A stretch of DNA of 64,000 nt from Rhodococcus sp. WMMA185 (GTDB lineage: Bacteria; Actinomycetota; Actinomycetes; Mycobacteriales; Mycobacteriaceae). This document shows, in pieces, positions 26,319-34,263 of the stretch. The position numbers and the translations under genes are program-made. Numbering within the stretch: position 1 is the first letter of the stretch; the number at the start of each line of letters is the position of its first letter. The notes beneath the pieces were generated by a model. That model was not told where the DNA came from. It saw nothing but the letters and a program-made list of their open reading frames with translations, and did no database searches. The stretch spans positions 3,294,501 through 3,358,500 of the forward strand of contig NZ_CP017014.1 of the NCBI RefSeq assembly GCF_001767395.1, written 5' to 3'.

Positions 26319-27186
26319 GCCGGTGACGATCGATGTACGTGGGGTGTGGCGGAGCTTCGGGCCGGTCACTGCCGTCCGGGACATGTCGCTGCAGGTTCAC
26401 CCCGGCGAGATCGTGGGACTGATCGGTGCAAACGGGGCCGGCAAGACCACCCTCATCCGGATGATCCTCGGGCTAGAGCCGGTGGACCGAGGGTCCGTCG
26501 AGGTGTTCGGCTCACCGCCGTCGCGGAGCACGCGCCGCAGACTCGGCTATATGCCGCAGGGACTCGGTCTGTACCAGGAACTATCGGTCCGGCAGAACGT
26601 GGACTTCGTCGCCGAGGCGTTCGGCATGACATCGCAAGCCCTACCGGAGGCACTCGAGGCGGTCGCGACGCGTCAGGTCGGAGAGATCGGATTGGGGCTG
26701 CAACGGCGGCTGGCGTTCTACTGCGCGTTGTCTCACCGCCCGGATCTGGTGATTCTGGACGAGCCGACCTCGGGTGTGGACCCGCTGGCCCGCACCCGGC
26801 TGTGGGACACCATTCACGACCAGGCCGACTCCGGGCGTGCGGTACTGGTGACCACGCACTATCTGCAGGAGGCCCAACAGTGTGACCGGTTGGTGATCAT
26901 GTCGCGCGGGCGCCTGGTGGCGCACGGAACACTCGACGACATCATCGGCGGGCAAAGGGCGGTCACCGTACAGACGACCGAGTGGGCGCAGGCATTCGAC
27001 GCCCTGGTGGCGGCGCAACTTCCCGTGACGCTCGCCGGACGAGAGGTGCGGGTCGCGGGGGCCGACGCCACCGTCGTCCGCGGTGCGCTCGATGCAGCCG
27101 GCGTCGTTGCGGCGGTGACGGACGTGCCCGCCACCCTGGAGGAGACCATGGTGCTGATCGACCGCGATACGAAAGTCGAGTCGTAA
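26311..27186 (+). CDS. ABC exporter ATP-binding protein 2
   Basis: ATPase of 291 residues with Walker A GANGAGKTT, Walker B LVILDEPTSGVD and an intact H-loop His in TTHYLQEA. The signature loop is degenerate: VGEIGLGLQRRLAF stands where LSGGQ is expected. With ATPase 1 lacking the H-loop His, a heterodimer with one working site is plausible. The stop overlaps the start of the TetR gene (TAATG). Confidence 0.85.
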   Translation: MTEPVTIDVRGVWRSFGPVTAVRDMSLQVHPGEIVGLIGANGAGKTTLIRMILGLEPVDRGSVEVFGSPPSRSTRRRLGYMPQGLGLYQELSVRQNVDFVAEAFGMTSQALPEALEAVATRQVGEIGLGLQRRLAFYCALSHRPDLVILDEPTSGVDPLARTRLWDTIHDQADSGRAVLVTTHYLQEAQQCDRLVIMSRGRLVAHGTLDDIIGGQRAVTVQTTEWAQAFDALVAAQLPVTLAGREVRVAGADATVVRGALDAAGVVAAVTDVPATLEETMVLIDRDTKVES

Positions 27187-27809
27187 TGGCGGCGGGGCGG
27201 CGGAGCGGGCGGCGGCCGGGAAAACAGGACACCCGAGACCAGATCCTCAGTGCTGCAAGACTTGCCTTCGCACAGCACGGCTACGGCGGGACAACCGTTC
27301 GCTCCGTCGCCGCATCCGCCGGGGTGGATGCGGCGTTGGTGTACCACTACTTCGGCACCAAGGAAAAATTGTTCGTGGCGATGATGGACGCCCCGATCGA
27401 CCCGCGACAATACGTGGACACAATCGTCGATGGTCCCGTTGACCGGCTCGCCGAGCGGATATTGCGCACGGCACTGGAAGTTTGGGATTCCCCTGCAGGC
27501 CCGGCGGCAATGGCACTGGTGCGCAGTTCGATCGCACATGAGCGCAGCGCCAGGCTGCTACGAGAGTTCCTGCTCGAGCGGGCGATGCGACCGATCGTGG
27601 AGTCCGTCGAGACCGACCCCGAGATGGCCCAATGGCGCGCGAACCTGGTGGGCGCCCAGCTGATCGGGTTGGTCACGATGCGGTACCTGCTCGCCCTCGA
27701 ACCACTGGCCTCGGCCACGCCCGAACGGGTCGTCGAACTTGTAGCCCCCAATCTGCAGCGGTACCTCACTGGCGAACTACGCACTGAAGCCCGCACACTC
27801 AATACATGA
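27186..27809 (+). CDS. TetR family regulator of the ABC exporter
   Basis: Repressor of 207 residues with an N-terminal helix-turn-helix TTVRSVAASAGVDAALVYHY and a basic N terminus (GRRSGRRPGK). The C-terminal half resembles the TetR_C domain of actinobacterial drug regulators. It is translationally coupled to the exporter genes and probably represses the operon through the dyad at 24392. Ligand unknown. Confidence 0.87.
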   Translation: MAAGRRSGRRPGKQDTRDQILSAARLAFAQHGYGGTTVRSVAASAGVDAALVYHYFGTKEKLFVAMMDAPIDPRQYVDTIVDGPVDRLAERILRTALEVWDSPAGPAAMALVRSSIAHERSARLLREFLLERAMRPIVESVETDPEMAQWRANLVGAQLIGLVTMRYLLALEPLASATPERVVELVAPNLQRYLTGELRTEARTLNT

Positions 27810-27834
27810 TTTTCTGAATTCAGATTTCCATGTA
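27803..27834. promoter_or_regulatory. Extended palindromic operator before cmtR-like gene
   Basis: A perfect TCTGAATTCAGA (27813-27824) is flanked by TACATG (27803-27808) and CATGTA (27829-27834) about the same centre. It lies 12 bases before the ArsR-type gene, overlapping the upstream stop, and is the likely autoregulatory site of that metal sensor. Confidence 0.7.
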
Positions 27835-27845
27835 CTATCTGGGTT

Positions 27846-28175
27846 ATGGAAACGACTGTCCATCGCGATGCGCTCACACGCTTCGGCTACGCCTTGTCCG
27901 ACACGACGCGGACCCAGATCCTGATGAGCCTTCGCTCGGCACCGGGATATCCGTCCGAGCTTGCCGAACAGATCGGAGTCTCGCGGCAGATCCTGTCGAA
28001 TCATTTGGCGTGTCTGCGCGGATGCGGGCTGGTCGTCTCGGTGAGGGAAGGACGTCACACCCGGTACGAACTCGCCGATCCCCGTATCGGCCGAGCGCTC
28101 GACGATTTGATCGGCCTGGTGCTGGCGGTTGATCCGTCCTGCTGCCCATCTGCCGACACCGACGAGTGCTGTTGA
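27846..28175 (+). CDS. ArsR/SmtB family metal sensor, CmtR-like
   Basis: Winged-helix repressor of 109 residues. The recognition helix region SRQILSNHLACLRGCGLV carries Cys56 and Cys60, matching Cys57/Cys61 of M. tuberculosis CmtR, which sense Cd(II)/Pb(II) together with a C-terminal Cys. Here the tail has two Cys pairs, Cys99-Cys100 and Cys108-Cys109. It precedes and overlaps (TGATG) a cation transporter gene and has a strong palindrome upstream. Probable role: metal-responsive repressor of the operon. Confidence 0.88.
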   Translation: METTVHRDALTRFGYALSDTTRTQILMSLRSAPGYPSELAEQIGVSRQILSNHLACLRGCGLVVSVREGRHTRYELADPRIGRALDDLIGLVLAVDPSCCPSADTDECC

Positions 28176-28861
28176 TGGCCACCGACTCGGTCGGCCTGCA
28201 CTCAGTGCAGCTCGTCTCCACCGAGCGGCGACGGGTGCTGTCACGGCGAATCCGCTGGTTCGTTGGAGCGACGATCAGCTACAACGTGCTCGAGGCCTGC
28301 ATCGCGCTCACGGAGGGAGCGCGGGTCTCTTCTACCGCACTGATCGGCTTCGGCCTCGATTCGGTGATCGAGGTGTCCTCTGCCGCGGCTGTGGCATGGC
28401 AGTTCGCCGGCAAGGATCCCCGAGCCCGCGAGAGAACCGCCCTGCGAATCATTGCGTGGTCGTTCTTCGCCCTGGCCTTCTACGTCACCGTTGAAGCGGT
28501 TCGCTCACTGCTCGGTGCCGACGAGGCTCGGCACTCGACCATCGGCATCGCCTTGGCTGCCGCCAGCCTCGCGATCATGCCCGTGCTCTCGTGGGCGCAA
28601 CGCCGAGCCGGACGCGAACTAGGTTCGCTGTCCGCGGTAGCCGATTCGAAGCAGACGCTGTTGTGCACCTACCTGTCCGCGGTCCTGCTGGCCGGGCTGC
28701 TGCTCAACAGCCTGTTGAGCTGGTCCTGGGCAGACCCTATTGCCGCTCTCATCATCGCTGTGATCGCCGTAAGAGAAGGCGTCAACGCTTGGAAGGGCGA
28801 CACCTGCTGCTCTCGTCCGGTCACCACCAATGAACCTCACGCCGATCACAACTGCGCCTAA
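28175..28861 (+). CDS. Cation transporter, CDF-like
   Basis: Membrane protein of 228 residues with five to six spans. The GFGLDSVIEVSSAAAVAWQF span carries Asp/Glu in a membrane helix and SVADSKQTLLCTYLS is a second such helix, matching cation diffusion facilitator transmembrane cores; the usual large cytosolic C-terminal domain is missing. The tail is rich in Cys/His (CC, HADHNC). I choose ATG 28175, which overlaps the ArsR stop. It probably exports the metal sensed by the CmtR-like protein. Confidence 0.8.
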   Translation: MATDSVGLHSVQLVSTERRRVLSRRIRWFVGATISYNVLEACIALTEGARVSSTALIGFGLDSVIEVSSAAAVAWQFAGKDPRARERTALRIIAWSFFALAFYVTVEAVRSLLGADEARHSTIGIALAAASLAIMPVLSWAQRRAGRELGSLSAVADSKQTLLCTYLSAVLLAGLLLNSLLSWSWADPIAALIIAVIAVREGVNAWKGDTCCSRPVTTNEPHADHNCA

Positions 28862-28943
28862 GACCCACGTCAGACGCACAACTGACCCACCCTTCCTCCG
28901 CATGGTTACAGTCGGGGGTGTCTCGGACGGCGTTCGGTGAACG

Positions 28944-28968
28944 CGAACGTTCGAGACGAACGTTTGCG
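28944..28968. promoter_or_regulatory. Repeated GAACGTT half-sites before asparaginase
   Basis: A perfect palindrome CGAACGTTCG (28944-28953) is followed three bases later by CGAACGTTTGCG. The pair lies 19 bases before the asparaginase ATG and looks like a tandem operator. Regulator unknown. Confidence 0.4.
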
Positions 28969-28986
28969 CAGCGTAAAGGGCAAGTC

Positions 28987-30006
28987 ATGAGCAAGGTCGT
29001 GGTACTGGGTACAGGTGGGACCATCGCGTCCCGAAACAACCCGGAAGGGCATGCCGTCGCATCCGACCACGTGTCTGCACTGCTCGACTCGGTGTGTGCA
29101 ACCGCGCCGTTCGAAGTCGAGATCGAGAGTCGCGACCTCCTGATGGTGGGAAGCTACCTGCTGACACCCGCCGATCAACTCGGCATCGTCCGCGCGATCC
29201 AGGCCGTCTTCTGCGATCCGTCCGTATCCGGTGTCGTCGTCACCCACGGCACGGACACGATGGAGGAAACCGCCTATCTCAGCGATCTGCACCATGCCGA
29301 TCCGCGACCGGTGATATTCACCGGCGCCCAGAACACCGCTGGCAAACCGTCGTCCGACGGACCGCGCAACCTGAGGGATGCGATCGCCGTCGCTGCCGAC
29401 CGTCGTTCCCATGACCTCGGCACAACCATCGTGTTCGACGGCCTCCTCTACGCTGCTGCCGCCACCCGGAAGAGACATACCACCGCACTGGATGCGTTCG
29501 ACAACGGCGCCACCGGCCCTCTAGGCCGAGTCGACACAGGAGTTCTCAGCCTTCTCGCCAAACCGGTTCGCCCACAATCACTTCCGGTACCGGAAGAGCT
29601 CCCCCGGGTCGACATCGTCGCCGTCTATCCGGGCGCCGACCGAACCCTCCTCGATGCCGCCGTCGATGCGGGATCCAGGGGAATCGTGTTGGAGGCGACC
29701 GGGATCGGCAACGCGAACATGTCGTTCGTCGACGCCGCCCGAGACTGCATCATTGCTGGTATCCCGGTGATAGTCGCGACTCGCGTCGCAAACGGCGACA
29801 TCATGCCCCGCTACGGAAACGGAGGTGGGGCCGACCTGGCCGAAGTCGGCGCCCTACCGGCCGGTCTTCTCAGGCCCTCACAGGCACGGGTCCTGCTCGC
29901 CGCGGCCCTCGCCGCGTCATCCCCCTCTGAGGTCGCCGACATCATCCGCACGCACACCCACCTCACCGTCGTGCCGTACACCTCGGTGAATCAGACCGGC
30001 AAGTAG
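28987..30006 (+). CDS. L-asparaginase
   Basis: Type I/II-like asparaginase of 339 residues that hydrolyses asparagine (or a similar amide) to the acid and ammonia. Both Thr active-site motifs are visible: LGTGGTIAS near the N terminus (Thr12 as nucleophile) and THGTDTMEETA, plus a catalytic Lys further on. There is no signal peptide. It leads a tight operon with two SDR genes (10-base gaps), suggesting the amide product feeds an oxidation pathway. Substrate specificity is unproven. Confidence 0.88.
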   Translation: MSKVVVLGTGGTIASRNNPEGHAVASDHVSALLDSVCATAPFEVEIESRDLLMVGSYLLTPADQLGIVRAIQAVFCDPSVSGVVVTHGTDTMEETAYLSDLHHADPRPVIFTGAQNTAGKPSSDGPRNLRDAIAVAADRRSHDLGTTIVFDGLLYAAAATRKRHTTALDAFDNGATGPLGRVDTGVLSLLAKPVRPQSLPVPEELPRVDIVAVYPGADRTLLDAAVDAGSRGIVLEATGIGNANMSFVDAARDCIIAGIPVIVATRVANGDIMPRYGNGGGADLAEVGALPAGLLRPSQARVLLAAALAASSPSEVADIIRTHTHLTVVPYTSVNQTGK

Positions 30007-30016
30007 GAGCGACCTC

Positions 30017-30799
30017 ATGTTCAACTCGTACGAGAATCTGCAGAACAGGGTGGCAATCGTGACCGGCGCGGCGAGCGGCATAGGCCGCGAAACCGCGGTC
30101 GCATTGGCCGAAGTGGGCGTGAGCGTGGTCATCGGCACCTTCCCGGGCGATCCTCATGATCCGAAGGAAACGCTGCGCAGCGTCGAGGACGTCGGCGGCA
30201 CGGGCGTGATCCATGAGGTCGACGTGCGTTCGACCAGGGAGGTCGAAGCGTTCGCCGAACGCGCACTGACCGAATGGGGGCGACTCGACTTCGCCGTCGC
30301 GAACGCCGGTATTCTCCGGAAGAACGCGATCGGCGAACTCGACGACAACGCCTGGTCCGAGATGCTCGAGGTTGACCTCAGCGGCGTCATGCGAACCCTG
30401 CGCGCCGCCTCCAACCGGATTGACGGGCCAGGCTCACTGGTCTCGATGTCCTCGATTGTGGGCGGGGTCTACGGGTGGGGCGATCACGCCCACTATTCGG
30501 CCGCCAAGGCCGGTGTGCTCGGACTCAGCCGGGCACTCGCGCTCGAGCTCGCCCCGCGCGGAATACGCTCCAATGCAATAATTCCCGGAATAATCGAGAC
30601 TCCTCAGTCGATTGATCCGGTCAATTCGCTCGGCCCCGACGGTTTGGCAGCGGCAGGCAAGAACATTCCGTGGGGACGAGTCGGAACGCCCACCGAGATC
30701 GCGACCGTCATCCGGTTCCTCGTCAGTGACGAATCACGTTATTTCACAGGGCAATCGCTCGTCGTCGATGGTGGTCTCACCGTCAAGATGCAGGACTAG
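30017..30799 (+). CDS. SDR family oxidoreductase
   Basis: Short-chain dehydrogenase of 260 residues with the TGAASGIGRE cofactor loop, NAG motif (VANAGIL), catalytic Ser in SMSSIVGGVYG and YSAAKAG. It resembles glucose-1-dehydrogenase/FabG-type enzymes. Second gene of the asparaginase operon, ten bases after it and ten before the next SDR. Substrate unknown. Confidence 0.85.
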   Translation: MFNSYENLQNRVAIVTGAASGIGRETAVALAEVGVSVVIGTFPGDPHDPKETLRSVEDVGGTGVIHEVDVRSTREVEAFAERALTEWGRLDFAVANAGILRKNAIGELDDNAWSEMLEVDLSGVMRTLRAASNRIDGPGSLVSMSSIVGGVYGWGDHAHYSAAKAGVLGLSRALALELAPRGIRSNAIIPGIIETPQSIDPVNSLGPDGLAAAGKNIPWGRVGTPTEIATVIRFLVSDESRYFTGQSLVVDGGLTVKMQD

Positions 30800-30809
30800 G
30801 AGAACGCGG

Positions 30810-31547
30810 ATGGGGATCCTGGACGGCCGACGGGCACTCGTCACAGGTGGGGCCAGCGGTATCGGCCGCGCAATTGTCGAGTCGTATGTCGCCGAGGGTG
30901 CGACAGTCGTAATCGCCGACCGCAACGAGATGCAGGCGGAACGGGCCGCAGGAGAACTCGGGGCGGCCGCAGCGGTGTGGGTCGACGTCGCAGACGAGGA
31001 GTCGGTGCGCAGTGCGTACGCACGAGCTGTCGACGCGCTCGGACAGGTGGACGTCCTCGTCAACTCGGCCGGCATCGCCGAGGAATCGGAACTGTCCGAC
31101 ATGCCGCTCGAGGTGTGGCGCCGCACGATCGACATCGACTTGACCGGCACCTTTCTGATGTGCCGGGCAGCGGTTCCTGCCATGGTGTCGGCGGGTGGAG
31201 GCCGCATCATCAACATCTCTTCGCAACTCGGCATCAAGGGCGCGGTGGCACTCTCGCACTACGCGGCCGCGAAAGCCGGGGTGATCGCGCTGACCAAGTC
31301 GCTCGCGCTCGAGGTATCACGGCACAACGTGCTGGTCAACGCCATCGCGCCGGGACCTGTCACGACTCCGCTGGTCGCCGGTATGACCGAGGAGTGGAAG
31401 GCGGCCAAGATGGCGGAGATTCCACTGGGCCGATGGGGACGGCCGGAAGAGGTGGCACCCACCGCCGTGTTATTGGCGTCCGACCCGGGTGGGAATCTGT
31501 ACCTGGGCCAGACCCTGGGCCCGAACAGTGGAGATGTGATGCCCTGA
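30810..31547 (+). CDS. SDR family oxidoreductase
   Basis: Short-chain dehydrogenase of 245 residues, FabG-like, with TGGASGIGRA, NSAGIAEE, NISSQLGIKGAV and YAAAKAG. I start at MGILDGRRALVTG, preceded by AGGAGAAC; a longer overlapping frame adds unrelated residues. Third gene of the asparaginase operon. Probably acts in the same pathway as the upstream SDR. Confidence 0.87.
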   Translation: MGILDGRRALVTGGASGIGRAIVESYVAEGATVVIADRNEMQAERAAGELGAAAAVWVDVADEESVRSAYARAVDALGQVDVLVNSAGIAEESELSDMPLEVWRRTIDIDLTGTFLMCRAAVPAMVSAGGGRIINISSQLGIKGAVALSHYAAAKAGVIALTKSLALEVSRHNVLVNAIAPGPVTTPLVAGMTEEWKAAKMAEIPLGRWGRPEEVAPTAVLLASDPGGNLYLGQTLGPNSGDVMP

Positions 31548-31601
31548 TGCGGGGTTCCCGCTGAGACGCTTGTCGCCTGGATGCGGTAACCCGCCTATGC
31601 G

Positions 31602-32603
31602 TCACCGCGCGACGAGGCAATGTTCGAACAGCCCTCGTAACCGCTTCGGGTCCAGCGAGGACGTGCCTATCGCCACGATCTCACTTCGTCTCTCGGTAGC
31701 TCCAGTCTCTGCGGGAATGAGCTCTGAACGCCGCCCCACCGATTGCAGCAGCATGCGTGACGGTGTGTCACCGGCAACGCACACAAAACCCTTGCACCGG
31801 TACACCTCGCCGGGCAAGTCGCGGCGGATCATTTCTTTGAGTGACAGCGGGTCGAACAAGCGACTGGTCCGAAAGGTCCACGTATGAAACTGTTCCCGGT
31901 GGCGGAATTTCCCGTCCTGCTGCGAGAGGCGTGGCTCCCGCTCGTCGCATCGCATCCCGAGCAGGATCTCGAGCGGAATGTCGGCACGGACTGCCTCCAC
32001 GACGCGAACGCGATCCATCATCGTGTCGATCCACTGCCGCACCCAGGCCACGGTTGCGGGGCCGGCCAGGTCGACCTTGTTGAGCACGACCAGATCTGCG
32101 AAACCGATTTGGCGGGCTTTGAGCATCAATAAGTCGGGGGCCTCGTCGAGGTGTTCGAAGATCTGCTCCGTGTCCACCACGCAGGTGACGCCGTCCAGCC
32201 GAACCCAGTCGGGGCGCTGGGAGCCGGCGAATGTCGCCCAGATGCTGGCCGGGTCGGCCACGCCGCTCGCTTCCAGGATGATGTGCTCCGGTGGTGTCGC
32301 AGAGCTGACCAGACGCTCGACCGCGCCGAGTAGGTCGTCTCGGATCTCACAGCAGACGCAGCCGTTGGCCAAACTGATCATGTCGTCCGCGACGCCGACG
32401 ACGAGGTCGGCGTCGATGTTGATCGATCCGAAGTCGTTGACCAAGACCGCGGCGCGCAGCCCATGACTGCCGCCCAGAATCCGGTTCAACAGCGTGGTCT
32501 TTCCCGCACCCAGGAACCCGGTGATTATCGTCAGCGGGATCGCGCTGGAATCGACGCCGGCGACCGCACGCCGTCCCGGGGCCGTGTTCGTGTCAAGACG
32601 CAT
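31602..32603 (-). CDS. CobW/COG0523 family GTPase (metal chaperone)
   Basis: GTPase of 333 residues with Walker A GFLGAGKTTLL, the metal-binding GCVCC motif (81-85), and NKVD for guanine. The C-terminal CobW domain follows (about 230-330). Such proteins pass Zn, Ni or Co to target enzymes. Its start overlaps the end of the upstream MBL-hydrolase gene by 11 bases, so it probably metallates that enzyme. The hydrogenase maturation genes begin on the other side. Confidence 0.87.
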   Translation of the reverse strand: MRLDTNTAPGRRAVAGVDSSAIPLTIITGFLGAGKTTLLNRILGGSHGLRAAVLVNDFGSINIDADLVVGVADDMISLANGCVCCEIRDDLLGAVERLVSSATPPEHIILEASGVADPASIWATFAGSQRPDWVRLDGVTCVVDTEQIFEHLDEAPDLLMLKARQIGFADLVVLNKVDLAGPATVAWVRQWIDTMMDRVRVVEAVRADIPLEILLGMRCDEREPRLSQQDGKFRHREQFHTWTFRTSRLFDPLSLKEMIRRDLPGEVYRCKGFVCVAGDTPSRMLLQSVGRRSELIPAETGATERRSEIVAIGTSSLDPKRLRGLFEHCLVAR

Positions 32604-33900
32604 CGGGGTCTATCCCCCTGGCCCGTAGCATCTCTCGCGGATCGATCTTGAAGCCTTCAGCCGGCCAACTCTGCACGGGTTCGCGGTCGGCGTCAGGCGG
32701 GTAGTACTCGTGTGGATCGATCTCCATATCCCGCAGAAACTCTTCTTGCTGCTGCTCACGGGGAAGTTCCGGACGCGGCAGTTCCAACTCGGACGGCAAC
32801 GGCGAGGGCAGCAGCCACCGCGGATCGAGCGGAGCAATCGCGGCGCCGTCCGGGATCGCGGCTTCCCGAGACCAGATCCGGTCTTTGGTCACGTTGACAA
32901 CCTGGATGTCAGGGCCGCCGAACTGGAACAGCCCCTTGTAGTTCGCCCGGACCTCGGCAACCGACTCGGCGTCCAGCGCCGCTCCGCCGGCCTCGTAGTG
33001 GACGATCATCCCCATCCGCGGTTGGACCTTGTCCATCAGATAACCCGCCGCGTAGTACATCGTGTGCCACGAGTCGATCGTGTACTTGGCGAGCTGCTCG
33101 GGGACGCCGAACTTCAGCGACATCAGCGACGGGGTGTCTATCTGGCCCTCGGTGATGAACACATCGCACCCGGAGGCATACTTCTCGGTCTTCTCGTCGG
33201 GACGACCGTCGCCGGTCCACACCACTGAGAGCCCGGCGTCCTCCCAGTCGAGGCGGTAGGCGGAGGCCCCGTCCTTGACGTGGGAACGCGGCCAATGCCG
33301 TACCACGATGCCGTCCTGGTCGTAGCAGACGCCGTTCTCGTCTTTCCAATCGAACTCCGTGACGTCCATTTCGTAGCCGGCCGAGATCGTCGCGTGCAGG
33401 AAGTTCTCCTCATGCCAGCGCAGCATCTCGCGCATGTGCTTGGCCATGTGCTCGATCCCCAACTCGGGCGTCGCGCCCGAGGGGCCGTAGAGGCGCAACG
33501 GCTGCCATCGTCCTGCCCAGGCCGTGAACGGGTACATGTACGGCAGATCGGCATAGTGGTCGCCGTGCAGGTGACTGATGAAGATGTCGTTGATAAACAT
33601 CGGTGGCACCTGCATGGCCAATGCGTTCTTCACGCTTCCGTTGCCCAGATCGAAGAAGAACCGTCGCGGTTGGGGCCGGCCGGTACCGCACTCGACGAGA
33701 ATGCAAGTTCCTGCCTGGCTACGAGTCGGCGGCCACGGCGTGCTGCCCAAGATGCTGATGCGCATCTCGCCCTCGGGCAGGATCTCGGTGCCTGGGGAGT
33801 AGAAGTTGCGGTTGTTGATCGACGTCATCGGCCGGTAGTAGTCGGGAAGGCTGATTCCGCCGCCGGGCCGGGCACCGTACGGGTTGTCTGGCTGGATCAT
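32593..33900 (-). CDS. MBL-fold metallo-hydrolase, GntH-like
   Basis: Hydrolase of 435 residues in the metallo-beta-lactamase fold. The metal site HLHGDHYAD (His110, His112, Asp114, His115) is intact, with further ligands in the TGDGRPD segment. It is similar to the family annotated as guanitoxin-biosynthesis GntH, but that name says little of the role here. A long Pro-rich C-terminal region (from about 350) is unusual. Co-transcribed with a CobW-type GTPase that may supply its metal. Divergent from hypF across 363 bases. Confidence 0.82.
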   Translation of the reverse strand: MIQPDNPYGARPGGGISLPDYYRPMTSINNRNFYSPGTEILPEGEMRISILGSTPWPPTRSQAGTCILVECGTGRPQPRRFFFDLGNGSVKNALAMQVPPMFINDIFISHLHGDHYADLPYMYPFTAWAGRWQPLRLYGPSGATPELGIEHMAKHMREMLRWHEENFLHATISAGYEMDVTEFDWKDENGVCYDQDGIVVRHWPRSHVKDGASAYRLDWEDAGLSVVWTGDGRPDEKTEKYASGCDVFITEGQIDTPSLMSLKFGVPEQLAKYTIDSWHTMYYAAGYLMDKVQPRMGMIVHYEAGGAALDAESVAEVRANYKGLFQFGGPDIQVVNVTKDRIWSREAAIPDGAAIAPLDPRWLLPSPLPSELELPRPELPREQQQEEFLRDMEIDPHEYYPPDADREPVQSWPAEGFKIDPREMLRARGIDPDAS

Positions 33901-34263
33901 CGCTCCTCCAGGTGCGCATCGCTAGCCGTAGATGAAGAATCGCCAACGTCCGAGATGCGTGGGGCAGCTTCAAGTGATCCCACGTTGTTCGTCGTAATTC
34001 GTGGACGTGGGCCGAGTCCCTTGTAAATATCTGTAAATATCGGGAGGACTCCAACTTTTCCCGAAGGTGAGTGAGTCTGTCAACGGCATCGAAATTCTGA
34101 CGAGACGTCTACCTTTTCGGTATCTGTGAATCGACCCTGCGGCATACCGAGATCCACCGGTCCGACTGTGACGGACTGACGCATCTCCACGACAGCGGTC
34201 GGGCACATCGACGAAGAACGAAATCCTTGCACTGAGGACCATAACAAGAGAAAAATTCTCGAA
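33901..34263. promoter_or_regulatory. 363-base divergent region before hypF
   Basis: No gene is convincing here. It holds a perfect tandem repeat of TGTAAATATC (34022-34031 and 34032-34041) about 120 bases before the MBL gene and 220 before hypF, and a dyad GAGAA-AAA-TTCTC (34248-34260) three bases before the hypF ATG. Promoters for both genes must lie here, but none is clear. The dyad covers the place where a ribosome site would be. Confidence 0.5.
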
